NCBI GenBank assembly: GCA_000708835.1
Contig: DF237396.1
Location: 1-20,969 of the forward strand
Direction: 5' to 3'
Length of the DNA stretch: 20,969 nt
Source: Klebsormidium nitens
Taxonomy: Eukaryota; Streptophyta; Klebsormidiophyceae; Klebsormidiales; Klebsormidiaceae
The notes beneath the pieces were generated by a model. That model was not told the DNA's origin. It saw only the letters and a list, made by a program, of their open reading frames with translations, and searched no databases. The position numbers were made by a program, and so were the translations under genes. Position 1 is the stretch's first letter, and every line of letters starts with the position of its first letter. Below are positions 9,821 through 16,977 of this stretch, piece after piece.

Positions 9821-12800
9821 ATGGCCGATCAAGGGGGTTACGCTTCTGCTGACGAACTGGATGAAGAATTGGAACGGGCGTTCGAAGCTCCCCCAAAGCA
9901 ACCGCCAGCTTCTGAGCAGCCGCAAAAGGACAAGTCTTACGGAAGGGGCGTCACCTCCTTCCGTACGTCAGATTCGAGCTTGGGCTCTCGCGGGGCACAA
10001 GAGTCTGGCTACCAAACAAGGCAGAAGCCGTTGCTACCAGAGCCTCCCTTAGCTGGTGTCATCAACAGCTTGGATAATCCTCTGACTTTAGCGGGGAGGC
10101 TTTCCCAAAGCAATGAGGCTGCAGACAAAGGCTTGGGGATAGCATTCGCAACTCCAGCCCAAGTAGCTGAGTCAGCGAGCACATTCAACGGTGTTCCCAA
10201 AGCATTGGGACTGAATATGGCTGGTGTAATTCATAGTCCTGTCAGTCGCCAGCTAGCCAAGCCGGCGGACACTTTTGGAACGGGCAGCTCTGGACTCTGG
10301 ACTCATGACACAACATTGTCCAGCTTGTCTGAAGCCACCGCCCCCGCCAAAACTGAGATCACTTTCCAGTTCCCTGACTGGGGGGTGAACTTCGGCAAGC
10401 GAGGGCTGGATTCAACAACGGGCAGGGGAGCACTGCAAGATGCGGAAAAGGAAATTGAGGCCAAATCACTTTGGCCAGGAGGGCGGGATGCAAAGGAGGT
10501 GCCCGGTTGCCTTATCTCGGAGTCGGAGAAGGGCAAGGGGAAAGGCAGTCTTGCGAAACGTGGTTCTTCTCAAAGCAAGGAGCGGCACCTGAGGCCAGAA
10601 GAAGACCCGTCCCTGCCCGCCCCAGTCTGTGTGTTCCACACTCTCCCTGAGGAAGTGCTCTTGATCATCTTCAAAAAACTAGACGCGGCCAAAGATGTCT
10701 GCAGCTGCATCTTAGTCTGCAACAGGTGGGAGGAGATTCTAGGTGGGGATGAAATCTGGGCGGGGCTCTTAGCGCGACGATTCCCAGGGCGGGAGTTTGC
10801 GCAGGGGGGGGCCAGGGCGGAGTACAAGAGGGGCGTGATGTTAATGAGCATTGGGGAGCGCTTTCAGTTCCTGCAAAAGGCAAGTTTTTGGCTGCTTTGA
10901 CTTTGCATTTACAGTGTCCTTCCCTCTCAGAGATTTGCATTTACGGAGAGATTGGCATAGCCTTGCTTATTTCTAGCCAACACTTCGTTGCCTCAAGCTT
11001 GGCGCCCGGCAATCCTGGGAAAGCTTTGTGCTAGAGGGCCGAAATGGGCAGGACAAAACTTTCTTTCGCTGTGGATAGCGTTTCTTTGAATGACACGGCC
11101 CGCTTGTGCAGGCTTCATTCAAAAGGTTTGCTCCGAATGCCGATAGGCGCCCTCTCAGGAGTTCTCTCCAGATGTAAGTTCACTCCAAAAGTTTCGGTCC
11201 TAATGCTTTTGTAAACTCTCGCAAACCACAAAACTTCACTCCGGCTGTCTTCTGCTCAGACTCTCCCCAACAACAAAATTTTTGCATGGATGTCTTCTGC
11301 TCAGCGATGTGACCTGGTTGGACATTCTACACAAATCAAGGACCTTGCCACTAGAGATGATTAAAGCCTCCTGTCAACAGGTTGTCAGCCGGAGTCTACA
11401 AAAATTCTGTGAAAAGCGAACACAGGAACTCCCACGCAACTGCGTGGGAGAATGCCACAGGCATGGCCGATTCTGTGCGTCCCCCCTTCCGCAGCTTGTC
11501 ATCGATCTTAGAGTAGGAGAAACATGAATCGTGCCTGTCTCTTAAAAACGGTATCGAAAACTTGAATAAGAGGATAAACAACGATTGTGCCTGCTCTGCA
11601 GGGTTTTGAGTTTCTTGTTTCCGCCCTAGACGCATGGTGGGATTCTGCCACTCCGACCAACCCGGCTCTTCCTTACGACCAGCCCACCGTGCGGCGCATT
11701 GTCGGCAAACTGACAGCCAGCAACTGGACACTTCTGTACGAGGTGAGATCCCGCCAGAGTCTACGTTTCTGCTGTTGCATCCTGAAGTCTAACTTTTCAC
11801 AACAAGTCTCTGTGAATGCTGTCTTTCGACTTCTTGCATCTTCTTGCCTCGTTCGGACATTGACTCCTGGAGATCATTCAACAGTTGATGAGTGGACAGT
11901 AAAGTCTCTCCATACAAATCTTGAACTTCTCGTCAGTGGCGTTGGGGATGGTGAACTGTGCTGAAATCCCTTTCAAAAATATCCCTTTGCAAAAGTACCC
12001 GATTGCGAGGTACAGAGGATCGCTGCCACCTTTGCTGTACGAGAGTTTTCAGAACGTTCAGAAATGTCCATTTAACCGTGCCGTTTCTTCGTGCAGGGCT
12101 TTGCTGCCCTGTTCATCGCACGAGCCGACAAGCTAGCAGTCGACCTGCTTGCTGTTCTTGCATCCGCCCAAGCCCTCGCAACTCATCCCCACCGATCGCC
12201 GATATCCACATCCGTCTTCTCGAGTCCGTCGATTCTTGCCTCTCCCTTCAAAAGTCCCCTCAGAAGTCCACGGAACCCCACCACTCCTCATAGCGCAACT
12301 GACGTCAGCCCCAGCACCGCTGACGTCACCAAACGAGTGGCAACAACACTGCGCCGAGCGAAAACCTCGAGAAACGCCGAAGAGGTGTCGGGATCTTTCT
12401 CCGACGACCTTTTGGAGTCGGTCGGGCGGGGTAAGCGTCGCAGGGGCGGATTCACTCCGACCGCCCGCTTTCCGACGAATCAGGCGGTGCCACTTGGCGA
12501 GCTGGTGGCGCGGGCCGAGTCGGAGCCGGACGGTCTCGGCTGGGGCCGGGGTTTGAGGGGTTTGGCGGAGGGGGGAGTCGATCCTGATGACGTGGCAGAG
12601 GCGTTGGCAGGCGGGCGGGAGCTTTACGGTTTGAATGGGGACGGGATAGAAGGGAGTGATGCAATGGGCTGGTCAATGGAACAAGAGAGTGCGTATGGTG
12701 GAGGGAGTTCCTCGGGCTTCGGCGGGAAGGAGGTGAGAAGGTGTACTTTTACGGAACTGCTCATCGCTTCGTACAACATGATCTGGCCCGGAGCGACGTA

Positions 12801-15309
12801 GTACATTGTCACAGTTGAAGGCACGTTCTTTAAAACGGCGCGCTTTGGAAAACGGCGTCGGATCGCGCGCCGTCGCGCCATGTCGATCCCTTTCTTCTCG
12901 AGCCTGAGACATCTTCTCCGGTAAGAATAAGATGTCGAGAAGTTGACAATTAAAGAACGGCTCCGCCTTCGCCCTCAGCAGGTCGATTCCGCCAGGCCTT
13001 TATTATGCCAGGCCTTTACGACACATGTTGAGACTAATACGCATCTCAACTCAAGCGTCGGGACAGCTCTCTGCACTAGCGTTCTCAGCATCTTCCTTCT
13101 CGGTTTCGAAAGGGTAAGCTGAAATCAATCTGGGGCAACGAGAGTTCGGGGCTCAAAAACGGAGCCACAACCAAGTCCAAACTCCCCGCAACAGGCGCTT
13201 GAGTCGCGGCCGAAGGCGGGCCCCGCGGGCGCCGCCCTGTGGCGCGAGGTTTTGAGGGTTTGGCGGCGGCACCGCGCGTTCGTGCTGCTGGTGTCGGAGC
13301 AGTGCGAGAGGCTCAACACCGAGGTCCTGCGCGAGCGCGCGCGCGCGCATGGTGTTGCGGCGACGCCCACGGTCTTCGACCAGGGGGCGCTCTGCTTCAG
13401 GTGAGGTGCTTACGAATATGATGACGTTTTTGAGGGTTATCTTGCACTTTGCTTTTTCACCCATCACGAGTTATGACGCGCTCGGGATTGGCCGAGGGAG
13501 AGCATCCCACTCCGTTGCTCCGAAGTTTTTCTCTTCTTCCAGCCATGTTGCGCCGGGCCTTTTGTTTCGTGGATCGACCGGACAAGTCAAAGGCTAGGTA
13601 TCCCTCCGTTTTCTTTTGAAACCGATGATTATTGTGCTTTACAACGAGGACGTCCGCCTCTTGATGAATCCGGACCCGGGCTTTTTCGGGTTGCCACCAG
13701 GAGTACGTTACGGTAGCGACGGAGACCCGCCGTTACTGCTTGATCTCGGCATGTGCCCTTGCCCGGACGACCTCTTCGAACATGCTATACTAGGCGGCTT
13801 GTGCTCAGCCCTCCGTTTCCACAGATCCACAGCCTTGCATCTTTACTGCCCTCAGTCAACTGCTTTATTTTGGTTCGTACCAGGCCGGAGACTCTCCAGT
13901 GATCCCCCACAACCTGTCCGCCTGGTACGTACCAAACACCAGCAACTTGCCGGTCTGCAGCGGCTGGACTCTGCTGCGCCACAAGAAGGGCTTGTAACGG
14001 ATTTTCTTTTAGTTCTAGCTGACAGCTGGCGTTTTTGCTCACTTATGTACGCGCCCGAAGGATCCAAAAACCAGCTAGTGTAGAGAGCTTATCTCCCAGT
14101 ACCTAAAATGCAAGTTTGTGCTTATTCAAAGCTTCTGCTGAATCATAGACCTAAAGTTCCTTTTCTTTGTTTTGCAGAGGCCAGATCCTGCTGCGCCACC
14201 GGTTGCGGCGGCCCCTGCAAGCCGGCCTCGCCTGGCTGACGTTGCGTGCGCTCAGCGGAGACGCGACAGACGACGAGTACGAGCTGCTCAAGGAGATACG
14301 CCACATGCGCCAGGTGCATTTGCGACGCGGGCTGACGTCAGCCTGACGTCATTTTACGTTCTTAAACATGGTGACTTGGAGGTTTTGAGTTGGTGTAATG
14401 TCAGGCCCCTGTGGACAGTGCGAGCTGCACAAGGAGAAACGGCACATGCGCCAGGTGCGTCGTATCACCTGATGACGTCAACCGGACGTCAACCTGTCTT
14501 TCCTTTGATGACGTCAGCGAAGCCCTTACTTTTCTCTTTCGCAACCAAACGTCTGCTGGAATTGGTTGTGTATCTCCGACAGATGGAAACACCAGCTGCT
14601 CAAGGAGATACGGCGCATGTGCCAGGTGTCCTGTCGCCTGGGATGACGTCATCTTAGGTCACATGCGCTACAAATGTTTCGATGATTGTGGATATACTTT
14701 TTCTTGGATTTTGCATAGAGCTTAGGTAGGACAACCGTCTTGACGACGTAGGCGCCATATCAGCTTTTGAAACAAGGCTAAACCGCTTGGGAAAACGGAA
14801 CGGTTGCAACCGTGCGGCAGAGCTACTTGAGTTACCCCTTGCAACACGAGTGACGCTTTCGAACTATCAACTTTTGATGTTGAAAAGATACGTGTCGCGT
14901 TAGCACTTTCATAGGAGGAAGCCCTCAAACGACAATGATGCACGCCCCGCGATTAGACTTAAACGGCCTCTCCACTTTAGGAGAGTGGAAGTATCTTCGA
15001 TACTAACGAGTTTTTGGGCGGGTCCGACGTGCGGCAAAGAATGGTACGTTTACATGCTTCGATGTTTCCAAGACGAGTCAGAATTTGCGTTTGCTGTCCT
15101 GACGTCAGGCCATTCAGAATGAAGCCGACTGTCTCTGCGCGAAATGTTTTGAGTCCGACGTCGTTCAAGAAAGCGGCGTTCCTCCTGCGCAAGTCGACCT
15201 GGACCGTTCGATGCCGCCCCTGCAGGAGATCGACGTCCGGGACGACTTCACGCTCACCAAGGCGACCTTTACACAGGCCAAGTTTCGCCGCTGCTTCTGC
15301 AACTTCTGA
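9821..15309 (+). CDS. F-box protein fused to a cullin-repeat-like region (seven exons)
   Basis: Proposed exons: 9821-10879, 11602-11742, 12097-12732, 13195-13400, 14178-14313, 14981-15043, 15109-15309. They total 2442 bases (813 residues plus stop) with all phases agreeing. Residues 1-265 are low-complexity. The F-box spans about 272-315 (FHTLPEEVLLIIFKKL, then C..LVCNRW and IWAGLLARRFPG) and should bind SKP1. Residues 354-425 (WTLLYEGFAAL region) and 625-726 resemble cullin repeat 1. In particular, a W, then LN 17 positions later, then PTVFDQGALCFR, and ALSGDATDDEYELLKEI follow the spacing of W..LN, the FRD-type strand and ERNGE.I...L in CUL1. Between them lies a Ser/Pro-rich linker with SPFK and SPLR, and KRRR at 513-516. 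No cullin-homology/RBX1-binding or NEDD8 region is present. ATG 9821 has A-3/G+4; an in-frame ATG lies at 9800. Intron 1 needs a GC donor. Exons 6 and 7 rest only on splice sites and frame. Confidence 0.65.
10880..11601 (+). other. Intron 1 of the F-box gene with a GC-AG boundary
   Basis: The F-box exon ends CAAAAG and is followed by GCAAGT, the typical GC-type donor. Splicing to the acceptor CTCTGCAG at 11594-11601 keeps frame (FLQK then GFEFL). Using the nearest GT (10884) instead gives an immediate stop. Without splicing the frame ends at 10900. The intron also holds two diverged copies of a 28-bp word (about 11115-11143 and 11176-11205), a twice-repeated TGTCTTCTGCTCAG (near 11247 and 11289), and a hairpin at 11429-11450. 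Confidence 0.65.
11429..11450. repeat. Perfect 10-bp hairpin in intron 1 of the F-box gene
   Basis: CTCCCACGCA is followed after AC by TGCGTGGGAG, its exact reverse complement. The tight GC-rich stem lies about 150 bases before the intron's acceptor. It is too short for a miRNA precursor and not followed by a T-run that would make sense in this setting. Role unknown. Confidence 0.8.
13961..13997 (+). pseudogene. Decayed copy of the start of exon 5 (F-box gene), with acceptor
   Basis: TCTGCAG followed by CGGC and, after a short gap, CTGCTGCGCCAC matches the acceptor and first bases of true exon 5 (TTTGCAG, then AGGC and CTGCTGCGCCAC at 14171-14198). Read in the exon's phase it gives GWTLLRHKKGL and a stop at 13995, against GQILLRHRLRRPL in the real exon. 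It lies about 215 bp upstream, inside intron 4. Probably an unsuccessful tandem duplication. Inclusion would truncate the protein. Confidence 0.65.
14281..14625 (+). repeat. Triplicated 3' end of exon 5 with its splice donor
   Basis: The end of exon 5 (14281-14313, encoding ELLKEIRHMRQ, donor CAG|GTGCAT) is repeated at 14422-14454 (ELHKEKRHMRQ, CAG|GTGCGT) and 14594-14625 (LLKEIRRMCQ, CAG|GTGTCC). Similarity to the third copy also extends upstream (CGACAGA shared). The donors are spaced 141 and 171 bases apart. Each copy is followed by one or more TGACGTCA words. Only the first copy joins an upstream acceptor in frame, so the other two are taken as partial duplications in intron 5. They could serve as alternative donors. 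Confidence 0.8.
14333..15107. promoter_or_regulatory. Cluster of TGACGTCA palindromes (bZIP/CRE-type sites)
   Basis: Exact TGACGTCA occurs at 14333, 14344, 14473, 14509, 14644 and 15100, plus a GGACGTCA at 14484. Two more lie in exon 3 (12300 and 12321). TGACGTCA is the classic C-box/CRE target of bZIP transcription factors. Six exact copies in 775 bp is far above chance (about one per 65 kb for any 8-mer). Part of the excess comes from the local duplications. They may form an intronic enhancer or an alternative internal promoter, but no direct evidence of function is visible. Confidence 0.55.
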
Positions 15310-15389
15310 GCAGAACGGTCGTGCAGTCTGGTGAGGAATCGTCTATTACTCACACTCATCCATCTTCTCATCTGCCACTTCTCTTACAG

Positions 15390-15473
15390 ATTGTTTCAGC
15401 TTCTACAAGGCGGCACTTCTCGGCAATCCCCAAAATGTTCTGAAGCTCGGGTTGTCTGACTTTTCGGCTGCCG
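15390..15473 (+). other. Orphan exon-like segment downstream of the F-box gene
   Basis: A pyrimidine-rich acceptor (CTTCTCTTACAG) and a donor (GCCG|GTAGGAG) bound 84 bases that are open in phase 1-1 and read CFSFYKAALLGNPQNV, then LKLGLSDFSAA. It could be joined from a good donor at 15332 (GTCTG|GTGAGG). The reading frame that would feed it is not the frame used for the last exon of the F-box gene, which stops at 15309. It may be an alternative 3' exon or a remnant of another gene. No family recognised. Confidence 0.35.
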
Positions 15474-15518
15474 GTAGGAGATACTGCATAGGAGCTGTTA
15501 CTGCAGGTTCGGTCAAAG

Positions 15519-15768
15519 CTGGCCGCCTGACCCAAAATTGATCGCGGCCATCGCAAAACTTACCCGATGCGCAGAAAGTGGACCGTTCGATGACGCAAGA
15601 ATACTCCATCGAACGGCTCAAGTTCTGCGCCTGTTCCTTTGTCGGCTCTGACCGGACTCACTGGCCGAGCCTAGCAGAACTTCTGGCCTTTCAATGAATG
15701 GCTTTTGGGTCCATTAAGGGTATCAAGTTCTGCAAACGGTCCCAGTCGGACTTGGGTCAGGCGGCCAG
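15519..15768. repeat. 16-bp perfect inverted repeat flanking the 15.6-kb hairpin
   Basis: CTGGCCGCCTGACCCA (15519-15534) recurs in exact reverse complement at 15753-15768. The intervening 218 bases include the nested hairpin at 15569-15630. Weaker complementarity continues beyond the arms. The whole 15.5-15.8 kb block therefore looks like a diverged inverted duplication. Direct copies of TCAAGTTCTGC (near 15618 and 15723) add to the repeat character. Confidence 0.7.
15567..15630. repeat. Hairpin built on a partial copy of the last F-box-gene exon
   Basis: TGGACCGTTCGATG at 15579-15592 exactly repeats 15200-15213 in the last exon of the F-box gene, with TGCGCA upstream in both. This copy is also the left arm of a stem-loop: GCGCAGAA (15569-15576) pairs with TTCTGCGC (15623-15630), and CCGTTCGATG (15583-15592) pairs with CATCGAACGG (15607-15616), leaving a symmetric 6x6 internal loop and a 14-base terminal loop. 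The stem is 18 bp in total. It could be transcribed as a structured RNA or simply be a by-product of local inverted duplication. Confidence 0.65.
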
Positions 15769-15956
15769 GGGTGTCCGAATGTGCAGTGTCGGTCAAGCAA
15801 TTTGCTGTGTGCCGCAGGAACGTGGGCGGTCCCGGAGAGAGTCTCGCAAACCTGCGGGGCGTGGCGAGCCGCCATCTGGAGTCGCTACAGCCACCGCTGC
15901 GGAAGCTGCAAGCGGTTGCGATGGACTACGCGCCGCCGTGCTCGCGAGCAAGCTAA
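15753..15956 (+). other. Possible coding remnant, unrecognised
   Basis: One frame here has high GC at third positions and reads, among other parts, RNVGGPGESLANLRGVASRH and LESLQPPLRKLQAVAMDYAP before a TAA at 15954. The helix-like pattern suggests real or former coding sequence, but all three forward frames are open for over 150 bases in this GC-rich block, so the choice is uncertain. The start overlaps an inverted-repeat arm. No homologous family comes to mind. Confidence 0.25.
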
Positions 15957-16333
15957 GCGCACAGGAAGTTCTGATTGCTAACCAGGCTTTTACCGGGCTG
16001 GTTACTGCCTAAGTCTGGTTATTGGACAATTAACCACTTTTTAACCATCCCATAACCAGCCAGGTTAGCGGTTGAGAACTCCTATGAGAACCTAAGCCGC
16101 TTTCGGTGAAGAGACGCAGCCCGGGACGGACAATTAGGGCAGTGTTCCGGGGACTGTTCCGCCCGAGGCGACGGAGTGGAGAAAGCGACGGAACGGTAGT
16201 AGCAGACGAACGGGAGATCGACGGACGCGAGCGGGGTAAGACTCGGGGCGAAGGGCGGAACGTTTCTGCGGGCGGAAATGAAGCCAGATCAGAGGGCTCG
16301 GGAGGTCGGGACGATGCCCGGGGAAAGTGCTTG

Positions 16334-16489
16334 CTCGGGCCCCTTAACCTCGCACCCAAAATGTTGTCTTCGACGGATCGTTCAATGGTTTCCACAAAGG
16401 GGGGCATGATGGTATATCGTGAGTTTCGCACCTAATGAATTGCAGACTGGCCGTGCAACATCTTGGGTGCGAGTTTTAAGGTGCCCAAG
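16334..16489. repeat. Imperfect inverted repeat with both arms reading NILGA
   Basis: Arms at 16334-16366 and 16456-16489 are near-perfect reverse complements (CAACAT.TTGGGTGCGAG, then TTAAGG and GCCC) with a few substitutions and one or two length differences, separated by about 90 bases. The right arm on the plus strand reads NILGASFKVPK. The left arm on the minus strand reads NILGARLRGPSK. This suggests that a short coding piece was duplicated in inverted orientation. Confidence 0.7.
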
Positions 16490-16977
16490 AATTGGGGCGA
16501 AGCGGCCAAGCTGGGTGGGTCACGGTCGAGTCGTTTGTCGTTAAGCAAGCGGGAGACGCGTCAAAGGACGGCCGAATTGACAGGGATGATTTAATCTCAA
16601 GCAGGGCCCTGCCACAAGGAAATATCTGCGCCCGGGCGGTTGTACCACCTTTTTTTAAGGATAAAGAGAGCGGGGTTTGGGACGAGGGGAGCGACGCGAC
16701 AAAATTTTACAAACTGATTCGAAACACGGACACAGCACGCTTTAGCAGGATAGTCTTGTCCGAATCCATGTTGCCAAATCACGCGAGCGGGGAGGTGTAT
16801 TGGGGCCTCCGTGATGTGATGTAGGTCTTAGCGAGGTATGACACCTGTAGTATTGAAAGTTGTTTCTCTTGCCAGGGACGACAGTCAGTGACACGTACGG
16901 TCTATTGAAAGTGGGTACAGTTTGGCCTTGCACCAAGTATGCTCTCGAGAAGTCATCATTGTTGCGCAGCCGTACAG
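16446..16977 (+). pseudogene. Unrecognised gene fragment, possibly frameshifted
   Basis: After an acceptor-like ATTGCAG (16439-16445), one frame reads DWPCNILGASFKVPKNWGEA and continues until about 16510. From there the next frame reads GWVTVESFVVKQAG and so on to GEVYWGLRDVM and a TAG at 16822-16824, about 105 codons with ordinary composition. The switch of frame without an intron-sized gap suggests a one-base lesion, although the donor-like CTGG|GTGGGT at 16512 could also end an exon. Downstream, 16876-16977 is bounded by a strong acceptor (TTTCTCTTGCCAG) and donor (ACAG|GTATGA) and is open in phase 1-1 (TVSDTYGLLKVGTVWPCTKY). The two parts could belong to one gene. No protein family was recognised. 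Confidence 0.35.

Noticed and set aside
10880-10900. F-box gene ending at the stop codon at 10900 as a single-exon gene
   Set aside because: A good GC-type donor at 10880 and a phase-matched downstream exon explain the end better. I keep the short form only as a possible unspliced isoform.
12452-12912. Minus-strand open frames opposite exon 3 of the F-box gene
   Set aside because: They are proline/arginine-rich shadows of a Gly/Glu-rich coding exon and have no independent support.
14172-14657. 161-codon plus-strand frame across the exon-5 copies, with a repeated AAQGDT.H.PG pattern
   Set aside because: It is the out-of-frame reading of the real exon 5. The peptide repeat follows directly from the DNA triplication.
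15474-15506. Very short intron joining 15473 to an acceptor at 15506
   Set aside because: About 33 bases is too short for a spliceosomal intron in this gene set, and the joined frame stops almost at once.
16030-16431. 133-codon open frame on the minus strand, rich in Ser, Pro and Arg
   Set aside because: The block is GC-rich and open in several frames on both strands. The composition looks like the mirror of a Gly/Arg/Glu-rich plus frame, and no motif or splice structure supports it.
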